Part shown: positions 23,946-35,610 of the stretch, piece after piece
How the letters are laid out: each line of letters opens with the position of its first letter
How positions within the stretch are numbered: position 1 is the first letter of the stretch
NCBI GenBank assembly: GCA_958450325.1
Contig: OY288250.1
Span: forward strand, 46,598,683-46,662,682
Direction: 5' to 3'
DNA length: 64,000 nt
Origin: Agrostemma githago
Taxonomy: Eukaryota; Streptophyta; Magnoliopsida; Caryophyllales; Caryophyllaceae
Notes under the pieces: generated by a model
Seen by the model: the letters and a program-made list of their open reading frames with translations, nothing else
Databases searched by the model: none
Told to the model about the DNA's origin: nothing
Translations under genes and position numbers: made by a program

Positions 23946-24594
23946 GACTGAGGGTTAGACAAGGCGAAAGTCAGAGTAGCTACCAGGCCAATCGAGGATT
24001 AAGACCTGGCAGACTTCCGATCGGGTCGTTTAGAGTCCATTAGACTTGTGTGAAGGGCTCGCCAGCCATAAGATAGAAATCATACCTGGATAGATGTCAA
24101 TAATGTCGCGGGGACTTTTCTTAAAAAGTCTTGGGTATGTCTGTTTACAGACAATCTCATCTTTGAATTGCGCGGGTGCTTGCCTAGGCAGCTATGGGTG
24201 TGTCTGCTTACAGACACATCCCATCTTTGAATGACGTGGGAGCCTGCATTGGAGGCTACGGGTGTATCTGTTTACAGATGCATCCAAAAAATGTCGCTTG
24301 TACCTTTCCACTGGAGAATTCCTCGGGAGCTGGGGTATCTGTCTGTAAATTGCATGTAATATTCAGATAAAATACCGACTCACGCTGGGGAAGGAAATGA
24401 TTGATTTTTTTTGAAAATGCCGAATAAAATTTTCGAAATTTTTTGGAAATAAAACTGCTTGGGATGACTTGATTCCTGATCAGATTCTGACACGGATTCC
24501 TAAAATCTTCTGGTTAGGCCTGTATGCCTAGATGAAGTAGGGAACATCATAAAAATCCCTATTCCAGGGATGACTAGGAGAAGGGATTTCTCTA
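23946..24594. other. Noncoding DNA between PPT and antisense gene of element A
   Basis: No frame of note. Contains several copies of GTCTGTTTACAGACA-like inverted repeats (near 24140, 24200 and 24265). These read GGGTGTGTCTGCTTACAGAC and variants, each 30-60 bp apart, a possible tandem module in the antisense gene promoter. Confidence 0.45.
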
Positions 24595-24603
24595 TTATAA
24601 ATA
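24595..24603 (+). promoter_or_regulatory. TATA box of the element A antisense gene
   Basis: TTATAAATA lies 99-107 bp upstream of the ATG at 24702. Element C has TATATATA at the equivalent spot, which supports a separate + strand transcript. Confidence 0.55.
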
Positions 24604-25074
24604 GAGAGTTCTCGCCCTTAACCTTCTCATATTCCAACCTAAATATTTCCTTCTATCTTAAAAATCCATTAGACTTTTAAGACAAAACAAAACTTTTTGC
24701 TATGGGTATTGAACATTTGACTGCGATGCTTCACGCGTGGGCCCAGAATTTCCGAGACGAAGACAAGGTTCAGCTAACTCAGATGGGGATTGTGGCTTTG
24801 TTCCCGCTTCAGCGCCTCAAGGTGGATGCACATTTCTTGGACGCTTGCTTAACTTTTTGGGATACTACTCACCATGTTTTCGCTTTTCCCCGGGGAGAAA
24901 TATGTCCCCTTTCCGAAGAGATTGCAGCCGTAGGGGGTTGGTGCCCAAACGCTCATCCTGCTATTCCTCCTTTTTATCCTGATCCAAGGAGGAGACTGAG
25001 AGATTTTTTTGGGTTGTCTCATGCTGAGACATCTCGTATAGTAAAGGGAAATTCTGTTTCCCTGTTTGACTTGG

Positions 25075-27379
25075 TGTAGACACCCACATTTTGACCGCCA
25101 GGTGTCTATAGTAGGTCCCGCCAAACACCCGATGATGATAGGACGCAAACGTGCTTAAATGGATTCGGATATGGGCTCGAAATCATGGACATTTGGTTGA
25201 GGCTTATTAAGGAGTACAAATCTCACAGAACGGACCTCAAATTCAGGCCCAGTGGGTCGTTTCGAGTCAAATGAGACTAATTTGGGTCGATTCTGACACC
25301 GGGGGTAAAACCGTCTTTTAGCGACCGAGTCAAACCCGGTCAAAGATATTTTTTCCCGAGTCACACGATCTGGCCGTGTCATTACACGTCCAATTCGGAC
25401 TGAAACACTACAAAAATCAGCTTTCACAAATATTAAACAAATCCGTTTAAGGATAGAATTCGATCTCAAGTAGGAATTCTATCCGGAAACCGAAACAAAG
25501 TATCACCCGAGCTCAGATACTCGGCTGAAACAGCCGAGATACCTCCCCACCAGCCGAGATTCTTGGCTTATTCACCAAGAAACGAGAAGTTTATTTCCTT
25601 ACGAACTCTCGTGTTTCCTATCCAAACCGGTGTTTCTTGTCACACAAGCAAGACCACCTCGATTCCTATAAATAGGACCTCATATTCAACACAAAAAATA
25701 CATTCATTATCGATCAACACACTACAACTTTTCAGCAACTCATACACAATTATTATAGCAAAAATAGTCTCAAAATCCACATCCGAAGGAATACCGAAAA
25801 ATTGTCCAAAAGCCGACGAAACCGTCCCATCCTACCCGGCCGAATCCGCGCCTACATACACACAAAAAAAACACTCCAAAAACCGACACCTTAACTCATC
25901 CACATCATTTCGACGCTCCCGTGCCTAAGCCACCGTCCGACGAGCCCTATACCGAGAACACAAAGCATGTAGGTTGAGGGTGTAAATCAAACCCGACTCT
26001 TTTCCTTTCTCTCTCCCTATCTCACGTTTTTTTTATTACCTTTTTCGTCCGTCTTTTTTATTTATTTATTTCGGGTCATCGGTCGTCTCATATTTATTAC
26101 GGGTCGTTCGTCGCATCATATTTATTTTCGTTAATAAAAACTTTTTTATAACGTTCTTAAAATACGATATCGATTCTCTAATCGTATATCGTATCTACAA
26201 GAACTAAATTAAATTTATTCTCGTTGATGCTAACAAAATTTTTACCTTTTTTATGTACAAAATTCGATGATTTTAAAACGCGGAGGGAATTAACATATTT
26301 CTCGTTCAAAGTTCTTTTTTTTTACGTTTTCGTTCAAAACAAACTTTTTTTAAAACTTTTTCTAAAATCATTCTAACTATTTGATATTGATTCCATAATC
26401 AATTATCGGATACGACGAGTATCGAAAATATAAATCGAGTATAAATTAATCCATATTTGTACGCGATTTATAAAAATTAATGACTTTTCGACAAATAAAA
26501 AAATCCGACAGGCTACCACGCGGGTTGCGCGCCGGTCAGGCGACCCGCGCGGCAGCCGGTTCACGGCCTCCCCCTTTTTTTTTTGTTTTCTTCGTTTTCT
26601 ATTTTTAATTCTTCTCGAACATTATATTAAAATGCGACCTTCGCGACATATTTCAATAAATTCTTTTTTCGACCTTGATCAACACGTGTTAATCAATCAC
26701 GTGCCATAAATATTTTCCAAAATCATGCATCTTATTTATTTATGTCTTTTATTCAATTTATTCATCGTTACTAACTCGTTTTCTCGTGTTTGTAGCTTTT
26801 TATTTGTTTTTATCGTTTTATTAGACTAAAACGAATTCACATGCTAAAATAACTTTGACGTTATTAGTTTAATATGCATTAAACGACTTAGCAACCCATT
26901 TATTTATTTTTCTCACATGCTTAGGAAAATAATGTTTGCATATCATTCAACCGTCGAACTAACGCGTATACACCAAAAACGAACGATATCTTAGTAAAGG
27001 CCGCTAAGTGCGGGCGGGGTTGGGTGTTCTTAGTGAACTTCCCAACACGTACCCTCACCCCTTACTCAGAACCATGGTTTTCGGATGTTCGAATCCATTG
27101 GCAACGAGAGTCATTCAATACACGATATCCGATAATGTCGGTATCGGTATCGTAATGCAAAGGAACGAGCCCAATAAACTCTGACATTGGAAATGGGCCG
27201 TATTTTGTATACGGCCCACTATGACATAGAGTGGGCTCGAATGGTTCCGAATAACCACAAAATTCGGTGGCGACTCCTACTTCGATTTAAACTTCAATTT
27301 GACCATCTCATATGGAGATTCATTCGCCTCCCCAAACCCGCGCGTGGCCGCGTCGGGGTGGACCTATGTCATGTCCACA
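25075..27379 (+). mobile_element. Solo Tat LTR, inverted relative to element A
   Basis: Starts TGTAGACACCCACATTTTG and ends GACATAGG-complement ATGTCCACA, i.e. the reverse complement of the element A LTR, 2305 bp. It is flanked by target duplication CTTGG (25070-25074 and 27380-27384). It lies inside the antisense ORF of A, whose frame resumes directly after it. No internal region is left, so an element of the same family inserted and then recombined between its LTRs. Confidence 0.92.
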
Positions 27380-27493
27380 CTTGGCCGACAAATTCATGGA
27401 TCCAAATGGTGCCAGAATTTCTTCTATCCATAGGCGTAGAGCTTTTGCCTTCTGTATGCTACATCGATATGCCTTCGAAGGTCGGATGGATGC

Positions 27494-29062
27494 TGATGGT
27501 TGGAATTTGTCACGTCCCTAGCCGATCAATGTAACACCGATTAACCTAGTGGGTAGCTAGGGTAAGTCTGGATCGTATCCACGAGGACGGTATATCAAAG
27601 CTTAGACTAGGTCGGCCTACAACGAGACTAGATTACCAAACAAACACAAAGAAGCGAAGAATGGAAAACTATTAAGGAGGAGGAGCAAGAACTAGACTAA
27701 TGATCGAACTAATAAATAAACTAGAAGAACTATGACTAACTAAGACGATTAACACAAATATGGAAAGAAGTGGGATAGGTCGGGTTCATAGGAGTAGAAG
27801 GATAATTGGGGTGATCAAGGGTATAGGTGTCTCCTAATCGCTAGAGTCGGTCCGGGCTCTCGCAACTTAGACCGATGTCAAGGTGGGTCCGGGCTCTCGC
27901 AAATTAGACCCTAGTCCGTGCTCTCGCGACTAAACTATTCTCAACATTTCCACAAAATAAGCAATCAATGAGAAGATGAACACTAGTATGGGAAGCATGG
28001 CCACTACAACTCACACAAGCATATCAACAAACACATAGAGTGCCTACAATGTGACTAACAACAAAGATGCAACCTTTTCCCCTTAATCAACCCTAATCAT
28101 CCATAATCTACCCCTAATCCCCCTAATAACCCCACAAGATTACTACTCACTCATTATCAAGTTACTCCTAACATTAACAAGAGAAAACAAACTAAGCATC
28201 CAAGCATTCATTATGAACAACTAACAACAATACCAATGTAAAAAGATGAAACAAGATTGAATAAACAAAGATTAAGAGTAGAAATGATTATACCAACACT
28301 ATGAAGATGAAAAGATGCAATCTTGTATAAATAAGAACCCAAATAAGACCCAAGGTTGTCAAGCTTGGAGAATTCTTCAAGTATCCTCTTAATACAAGAA
28401 TTAATTACAATGATTAACTAAGAATTAAAGAGAGATTAAAACTAATGAGAGTAGCAATAATCTAGGGTTTAGAATGATAATGGAGGCTTAAACTAATCTA
28501 GGGTAACATAAGATGTCTTAAAATTACAAGAAGGGAGTATATATATGGGTACAAGAATGAAGGAGAAGAAAAGAAGAAGCTCGTGCTGCCTCTGTAGCTT
28601 CCCGACTGGGACGGATCATCCCGATCGGGACGGCTCTGTCATCCCGATCGGGACGGGTTGGTCCCGACCGGGATGGGCTCACAGCAGCCATCTTAATGTA
28701 GCACCCCATCCCGAACGGGATGAGGCCATCCCGAACGGGATGGGTCTTGTATGCCTTCCTTAAACACTCTTTGGTCCTTCCTTGCCTCTCATGGGCTTCC
28801 CACCGATTCTCGGGACTCGGGATCGGGTCTCGGAGGCTCGGGATTGGGTCCCAAGGTCTCGAAGTCATCGTTCCTTTATCTCGTTGGCTCCAAAATGTGT
28901 ATGTATTGAGTTGGAATCGCTCCAACTCTTCCAAATTAGTCTCGGGAACCTGAAACGAACTAAAGGAAGCATAAGAAGCCCATGAATCGCTCCAAAGGAG
29001 CGATTCCACAAGGAACAAGGGACCAAAACACAACAAATAGGCACTACAAACTACACTTATCA
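27494..29062 (-). repeat. 3' LTR of element B
   Basis: 1569 bp. Contains a six-box dyad array at 28600-28740. Confidence 0.92.
28600..28740. repeat. Array of TCCCGNNCGGGA dyad boxes, element B 3' LTR
   Basis: Boxes start at 28600, 28619, 28642, 28662, 28709 and 28729 (steps 19, 23, 20, 47, 20). Central dinucleotides are AC, AT, AT, AC, AA, AA. The first has one arm base changed (TGGGA). Spacers are unrelated to each other. The whole array is repeated in the other LTR at 36717-36857. Confidence 0.9.
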
Positions 29063-29076
29063 ACTCCCCCACACTT
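29063..29076 (-). other. Polypurine tract of element B
   Basis: On the - strand AAGTGTGGGGGAGT abuts the LTR. A second PPT-like AAGTGTGGGGGAG lies upstream at 30801-30813. Confidence 0.8.
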
Positions 29077-31560
29077 AACCCTTACTCGCCCTCGAGTAAG
29101 CACACACTAACTACTAAACTAGCTGAATGGGTATTAGCGCACCCTACGCCCCTTCAACTCACGCGAGTGCACTTAGAGGAAAAGTGCACTCCGCAAGGCA
29201 AGTCGGGTCTTGCGACAAAACTGTGGATGCAACCAGACACAAAACACATAAACAAACAAACACACAAACAAACACATAATCGGTTGCACCCAAAATAAAA
29301 GAAATACCGCTTCCCTCTAAAAGCGGTGAATGAAACACCGGTTTAGGACTCGAGGTAAGTGACAACGTTCCCAAGCTAGCAATACAAACCGAGGTGAACT
29401 AAACCCTAATAGTATGACGATAAAGCAATAAAAACGTTGGTAACTTACCTAGGTCCTCCTAGCTTTCTAAAAACGTACTACGGGATGATCGGCGGAGTGG
29501 AAAAGTGGAGAACCACGGAGTTAGTCGACACTGTAGGTAAGTGAGACCCCGCCCCCTTTAGCGTGAGCCAAGAGGGTCGTCCCGTGTCCAAAACCGCCTA
29601 ACTAGTCCAAGTAAAAAGGTGGAAATATGCAAAATGAGGGAAGACCGACTAATGCCGCTATCATCCTTCCTCGGGACTCGGTCGTTTGGTAGGCTTTTCA
29701 CGGCAAAAGTCGAAAAAAGGCTTATTTTTGTGGGGATTTCTTTTTGTGAGACGGGTTTTCTTTTTGGCATTTTCTTTCTTTTCGACGTTTTGATTTGTTT
29801 GTTGCCATGCCATTTCTTTTTCTTCTTTTCTATTTTCTTTTTGGCTTTTGTGCCTCTTCCTTTTCTTCATTCTTTTCTTTCTTTCATTTTTCTTTCTTTT
29901 CTTTTCTTTGCCCTTTTTGGCAAGATTTGGCATTTTTGGCATTTCATTGTGTAACAAGAAAGAGAGAATCAACAATTTGCAATTTATTGTGTGTATATGT
30001 GTAGAAGGTAGGGAAATGGGTAAGTCGGGGAGCGTCCTTCCCTTCAAACCCACAAAAAGTGAAGAACTTGGACTAATCAAACAATCTTAAACACGGTCAC
30101 CTAAGGGACGAGACTCGGTAACCAAGGTCTTTTCACACCGTGGGTGGTCATAATGGTCAAAATGCAAATCCCGCAGTAAATCCCTAGTAAGCTAGGTGGA
30201 CTCAAGGTAAAGGACCAACGAATTCATTGATTTAGGGTCATTCTACTAGGCTAAAGTCCAAGACTCGATTTACACTACTAAAAAGGGAAAGTAAACACTC
30301 GCACACTAGCCTCTAAACCGGCTTTTCGCAAAATGTTTACACACAAGATACAACTATGCACACAAAACCAAGACTCAACGAAAACGGAAGAAAAAGAAAC
30401 AAAAGCAACAAAAACAAAACATAACAAAACAAACACATACAGAACACACACCACCCCGAACTTCCAAATGAGCAACCAATCATCCACAAACTTTACAAAG
30501 CTCCACCCGAGCACACCATATCTCCTCCAAACTCCATAAGAAACAAAGAGGAAAAAGGGTTGAAAAGATGTTACCGGGTGTCTTGAAAGCTCTCCAAAGC
30601 TAGCGGTGATTAAGCGACCTATAAGGAAAAAGGGAGGCAAAACACGAACACAAAACAAATATACGACACAATGACACAAAAGGAAAACACGCAAAAGAAA
30701 AATCTTTTTGATTTTTGTGAATTTTTTTCAAATTTTTAGGATTTTTAAAGGTTTTTTAGAAAAAAAGGAAAAAATAAAACTAACTACGATAGAATATCGC
30801 TCCCCCACACTTAAATCGAGCAATGTCCTCATATGCTCAATCGTAGTGTGCGGAGAGACAAAAGAAGAAGAAAAGAAACTATGAAAATAAGGCTAAAAAT
30901 CAAAAAGAAAAGATGGAGAAAAGGTAGAAGGTGCCCGGCCGGGGTGTAGTCAAATCACCATGGGCCGAGACAAGAAAAGATATGGATGGGGGAAAGAAAA
31001 TAAAAAGAAGGAAATAAAAGGAAATGGGAGGGGAGGGCTAGGTGTAATCAAGTCACCTAGCCCGGATTCCGCCTAAATCCGACTAAATCCTCAAAAAGAA
31101 AGAGTGAAAAACTTGTAAAATTTGGATTTTTCGATTGACTCTCGACGTAATCACATCGTCGGGAGTCGGGAGCACCCACTACCGAGGCCTTGAAGGCCAC
31201 CATGACATCAAGACACATAAGTGTACAGGGAGAAGGGAATAAACAAAGGAAAACAATCAACAACAAAAACGGAAAAGAAAGGATAGTTACCGTACCATAG
31301 GTTAGCAACTCACTCTCTCCATCGTCTCATAGATCGATAAAGGCGCTTGCTTGTCTTCATCATTGCTTTTCCGCTTCATTCTCGATAACATCGCATGGTA
31401 GAGGTGGTAGAGGTGCGAGGGGGGTGGGATTTGATGTGGGTCTCGGTGTAAAGTGAGGTGTATGGGTCGTATGATAGGGACAAGGAGGAGTAGGGAGGTT
31501 GGGAGGGGGCATAAAACGGTTGGGTGGACTTGATTGCGAAGAAGAATCACAAAGGGGGAG
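29077..31560. other. Noncoding 3' region of element B
   Basis: No domain-bearing frame on either strand. It holds a CT/TTTC-rich low-complexity stretch (29750-29930), A-rich tracts, and an internal PPT-like motif at 30801-30813. Homologous DNA, in the other orientation, is present in element D (about 62070-63395). Confidence 0.65.
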
Positions 31561-31570
31561 CAGAGGACCA

Positions 31571-31843
31571 TCCCGGTCGGGAAGACTGATCCCGATCGGG
31601 TTACCTCACCCGTCCCGGTCGGGACGGACCCACAGTGAGCTCAAACCTTGGTACGCCCATCCTGATCGGGACGGCTCCTTCCCGGTCGGGATGCCACACC
31701 CATCCCGGTCGAGACGCCCTCATCCCGGTCGGGACGGATTCACAGGATGCTCCAAATATGGCGCACCCATCCCAATCGGGACGGCTCCTTCCCGGTCGGG
31801 ATGCCTTACCCTTCCCGGTCGGGAGGCCTCATCCCGGCCGGGA
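31571..31843. repeat. Array of TCCCGNNCGGGA dyad boxes, element B 3' noncoding region
   Basis: Eleven boxes start at 31571, 31590, 31613, 31660, 31680, 31703, 31723, 31770, 31790, 31813 and 31832 (steps 19, 23, 47, 20, 23, 20, 47, 20, 23, 19). Some boxes carry a single changed base (for example TCCTGATCGGGA at 31660 and TCCCAATCGGGA at 31770). It begins 301 bp beyond the gag-protease stop. Confidence 0.9.
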
Positions 31844-32143
31844 TGGGTCTTCTTCAACTTCCACAATCCCCAAAAGCTTGCTCCAAGCTTCAAAAACCCG
31901 ATCCTCGTGCCTACAACCCAAAGTATATCATAGCCAATACTTTCTAGGAGCGCTCTCACTTCACCTATCAAGCAATACTCAAACACACATCAAACTCTCT
32001 CCCTCACAACGCTCATCAATCAATCCAAATAACAAGAATTCACAAAAAAAAATCTAACTAACTACAAGAAAGAGATATATATAATGAGACGGTTCTTGTG
32101 GAACTCCGTCAAACCAAGGTGGTGCTTTCTTCAATCTTTTTCA

Positions 32144-35100
32144 TCAACTAAAACTAGTTCCATCTCCATCAAGGGCACGTAAGAACAAGTCGAAGGCCCT
32201 AGAGAAGTCTTCAATCAAGCATGTCATATAACCGACCATATCCCAAGGCTTCTCATGGCCTTGCCTTGACGTTCCCGGGGCATCCCGCTCTTCCAAGTTC
32301 AACGACTTGAACTTGTACTTTTGGTCCTTGGGGACATACCCAAACGTCCACCGGTCCTCATGCGGCCCTAAGGGAGACTCATCTTCTTTCTTGTCATTGC
32401 ACTTCAACTTGTCATCAAGCCCATGACATGGGCACTCATCCTCCTCACTCTCGGAGTCATAATCATCAAGTACATAAGAGTACTTCTTCAAGCTTTGTCC
32501 CGGTTCACCCCCTAGATCGATGTCTTTCTTGGCTTGGATCATATTGCATGTTTCATCCCTAGTAGGCGAAGTGTTGCCTTGGAGGTCGAACACTATCTTT
32601 TCCTCGCCTAACTCAAATGTGATCCTACCTTTCTTCACATCGATCATGGCACCCGCGGTGTGTAGAAATGGGCGCCCAAGAATAATGGGAGTATTGGCAT
32701 CCTCCGGCATGTCAAGCACAATGAAGTCGACCGGAATGAAGTATTTCCCCACTCGTACCGGTACGTCCTCTAACATTCCTAATGGTTGATTGAATGATTT
32801 ATCGGCCATTTGGAGGGTGAGGGACGTACATTTCAACTCTTTCATTCCGAGTCGGCAACAAATAGAATACGGAATGATGCTCACACTCGCGCCCAAGTCA
32901 CATAACGCATTCTTGATCAAGAAGTTGCCTATGGTGCAAGGGATCGAAAAACTACCCGGATCCTTCAACTTCGGAAGCGTGGAACCTTGGATAAGCTCGC
33001 TCACCACCCTCGTGAACGCTACGGTTTCTTCCTTGTCGACTGATCTCTTCCTAGCTAAGATTTCTCTCATAAATCTTCCATATGCCGGGATTTGGGTAAG
33101 TAATTCGGTGAACGGGACACTAACATCCATTTTCTTCACAATACTAAGGAACTTGTCGTAATGAGTGTCCACCTTAGTCTTCATTTGCCTTGATGGGTAA
33201 GGCAACTTGATTTGGTACTTGTTTTGGTCAATCGGGGTGGACTCTTCAAAGGACACTTTCCTTTTTTCCTTGTCTTTCTCTTGAAGAGGGGGAGGGTCGT
33301 CTTCTTGGGGTTCCTCGGCCTCCCAAAGGACTTGCTCCTCAATTGGATTATCAAAGCTCGATTCTTCTTGAGTTGGAGACGCCATCTCCATTGTCGGTTC
33401 TTGCATTGGCTCTTGCTCGATAGGATACGGTGGGGGATTGTAGGATGTACCTCTCCTTGTGGTGATAGCATTTACATGCTCAAATATCGGTGATTCACCT
33501 TGAGAAGGTAGTTGCCCCTTTTGCCTTGAGGAGCTCCCCGAAGCAAGTTGAGATACTTGGGTTTCAAGCATCTTCATACGGGCATCTCTTGACGCGTTTT
33601 CCCCTTGAACATAAGCAAAGAGCTCTTGTTGGGTTTTCGACATATCCATTTGACATTTTTGCACATCTTGAGTATTCTTTTGCATATCCATCAAAGTCTT
33701 TTGAATGTCAAAATCCCGAGGTGGGGATGATGGATTATGTGGAGTGTCGGTGATGGCGAGAGGAATGCCATAATCATGAGTAGGAGACCGACTCCTAGGC
33801 TTGCTTTGTTGTTGTTGATTTTGAGTTGCTTGTTGACGGTTCCCTTGGAAACCTTGAGAATTACCTTGATGATGGCCTTGATTGTTGCCATGGTTTCGGT
33901 TTTGATACCCTTGAAAACTTTGGTTTCCTTGGAAACCGCCTTGATTGAAGTTCCCTTGTTGGAACCCTTGCTTGTTGTTGAAGTTGCCTTGGTTATTTTG
34001 CTTGAAATTGTTGAAGGGTCTTTGGTTACCCACATAACCTTGGTAACTTTCATTGTTGTCCCGTAAGGGAGGTGGAACATAGGGACGATGTTGTTGTTGA
34101 TGTTGAAGTGTTTGTTGTTGAGGAACTTGATTGGAAGATTGGTATTGATTAGAGTAGGAGGCACCTTGCTTGAACGCTTGAAAGGCGTTCACTTGCTCAA
34201 TACTCCCTCTACAATTCATAGGGTCATGACCAACGATTCCACAAGTGTCGCACATCCCAAAGTAAGGTGTAGGAGGTGCGAACCCCAAAGCATTCACTTC
34301 TTGAATCGGTTGATGGTGGGAGGAACTAGAGCCTTGGACTTGGTTGAGGTGGCTTTGGAGCTTCTTGTCAATAGTCTCCATGTGTGTTTTATGTTGAGCT
34401 CCAAGGTCAATGCTTAACTTAGTGATAGCATAGACCTCATGAATGCCTCCTCGGTGTGCCTTCCTAGGCCTAGAGTATTGCGAATTATGCACCGCCATCT
34501 CTTCGATTCTCGCCCATGTTTGGTCGTCATCGACCTCGGTAAACCTACCGTTGGAGCCCATGTTAAGAATAGCTCTCGAGTCCTCATAAAGTCCATTCCA
34601 AAATTGTTGCACCAAGAACCATTGTGAGAGTCCATGATGAGGGCACGATCTTACCAAAGACTTAAACCGCTCCCAAGCTTCATATAGGCTCTCTTCATCC
34701 CTTTGTTGAAACCCGGTGATGGAGGCCCTAAGCAAATTCGTCTTTTCCGGAGGGTAAAAATTTTGGTAGAACGCCAAGGCAAGCTTTTTCCAAGTGTCGA
34801 TACCCATGGTTGCCCTATCGAGACTCTTGATCCATTGCTTCGCTTTTCCAATAAGAGAAAACGGGAAGAGTACCCAACGAATTTGGTCTTGAGTAACCCC
34901 GGTTTGAGATATAGCGTCACAATAATCGGAGAAAGTCTCCATATGTTGGTGCGGGTCTTCGGTGGGCAAACCACTAAATGGGCTCCTCTCCACGAGTTGG
35001 ATAAATTGAGTCTTTGCCACAAAATTCCCGGTATAAGCTTCCGGTAATGCACTCGGTCCCGGCAAGACATCTTCCGTGAAAGTGGAGTGAGAGGAAAACT

Positions 35101-35383
35101 TAGGCATTCTTGGATGTAAGGGAGAAGATGGTGGTGTAGAGAGTGTTGATGTAGAAGAGGAGGGGGAACTAGGAGAAGAATTACCGAAGGGATTGATGAA
35201 GGTCCCTCCGGCCGTCTCTCGAGGTGAAATGTTCAAGTCGGCTCCTTGGGCTTGCCCTTGATGAGTATTGCTTGCACTCGGTTGAGAGGTTCTAACCCGA
35301 TTAATCGTCCATTGGCGAAAGGCTCGAAAGAGTCTCTCCGGCTCTGGATTAAAGAGATAGAAGTCGCCTCCCCTCCTAGGCAT
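32144..35383 (-). CDS. Element B Gag-protease polyprotein, 1079 aa
   Basis: Intact open frame. Residues ~115-330 are the retrotransposon Gag core (KQWIKSLD, FYPPEKT and SLYEAWERFKSL motifs). A zinc knuckle of the form CX2CX4HX4C follows (CDTCGIVGHDPMNC), then a ~130-residue Gln/Asn/Gly-rich segment of prion-like composition. An acidic region and an aspartic protease domain come next, with CDLGASVSIIPYS (DLGAS in place of the usual DTGAS, as in Athila-type proteins) and IILGRPFL. The frame stops after a Cys/Asp/Glu-rich tail and a final LRALDGDG motif, shared with the element D ORF. Gag would build virus-like particles. No RT or integrase follows. The reading frame is undamaged, which suggests selection for function or recent origin. 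Confidence 0.88.
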   Translation of the reverse strand: MPRRGGDFYLFNPEPERLFRAFRQWTINRVRTSQPSASNTHQGQAQGADLNISPRETAGGTFINPFGNSSPSSPSSSTSTLSTPPSSPLHPRMPKFSSHSTFTEDVLPGPSALPEAYTGNFVAKTQFIQLVERSPFSGLPTEDPHQHMETFSDYCDAISQTGVTQDQIRWVLFPFSLIGKAKQWIKSLDRATMGIDTWKKLALAFYQNFYPPEKTNLLRASITGFQQRDEESLYEAWERFKSLVRSCPHHGLSQWFLVQQFWNGLYEDSRAILNMGSNGRFTEVDDDQTWARIEEMAVHNSQYSRPRKAHRGGIHEVYAITKLSIDLGAQHKTHMETIDKKLQSHLNQVQGSSSSHHQPIQEVNALGFAPPTPYFGMCDTCGIVGHDPMNCRGSIEQVNAFQAFKQGASYSNQYQSSNQVPQQQTLQHQQQHRPYVPPPLRDNNESYQGYVGNQRPFNNFKQNNQGNFNNKQGFQQGNFNQGGFQGNQSFQGYQNRNHGNNQGHHQGNSQGFQGNRQQATQNQQQQSKPRSRSPTHDYGIPLAITDTPHNPSSPPRDFDIQKTLMDMQKNTQDVQKCQMDMSKTQQELFAYVQGENASRDARMKMLETQVSQLASGSSSRQKGQLPSQGESPIFEHVNAITTRRGTSYNPPPYPIEQEPMQEPTMEMASPTQEESSFDNPIEEQVLWEAEEPQEDDPPPLQEKDKEKRKVSFEESTPIDQNKYQIKLPYPSRQMKTKVDTHYDKFLSIVKKMDVSVPFTELLTQIPAYGRFMREILARKRSVDKEETVAFTRVVSELIQGSTLPKLKDPGSFSIPCTIGNFLIKNALCDLGASVSIIPYSICCRLGMKELKCTSLTLQMADKSFNQPLGMLEDVPVRVGKYFIPVDFIVLDMPEDANTPIILGRPFLHTAGAMIDVKKGRITFELGEEKIVFDLQGNTSPTRDETCNMIQAKKDIDLGGEPGQSLKKYSYVLDDYDSESEEDECPCHGLDDKLKCNDKKEDESPLGPHEDRWTFGYVPKDQKYKFKSLNLEERDAPGTSRQGHEKPWDMVGYMTCLIEDFSRAFDLFLRALDGDGTSFS

Positions 35384-35589
35384 ACACTACACACTAGAAC
35401 AAACGTGAGAACACCTAGTGCTTTGTGGGCACTAGGCAACGACGATAAACAAACACAACTAGAGACAAAGGGAAAAAGAAAGCTAAGGAACGAAGAGAAA
35501 CTAGAAAATATTCACAAGAGAAAATGGGAGAGCACAAAGAAGGGTAACTAAGTCTAGAAATAAGCATACTAAGTCTAAACAATGCACCG

Positions 35590-35607
35590 TCCCCGGCAAC
35601 GGCGCCA
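35590..35607 (-). other. Primer-binding site of element B
   Basis: On the - strand TGGCGCCGTTGCCGGGGA, three bases from the LTR. The same site occurs in element D at 60122-60139. Confidence 0.88.
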
Positions 35608-35610
35608 AAT

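Noticed and set aside
28524..29072. ORFs with repeated Pro-Ser-Arg-Ser-Gly or Asp-Arg-Asp-Gly over the dyad arrays (also at 36641, 31499, 58598, 61586)
   Set aside because: The arrays are open in most frames on both strands because boxes are palindromic. There is no shared start or domain; they are composition artefacts.
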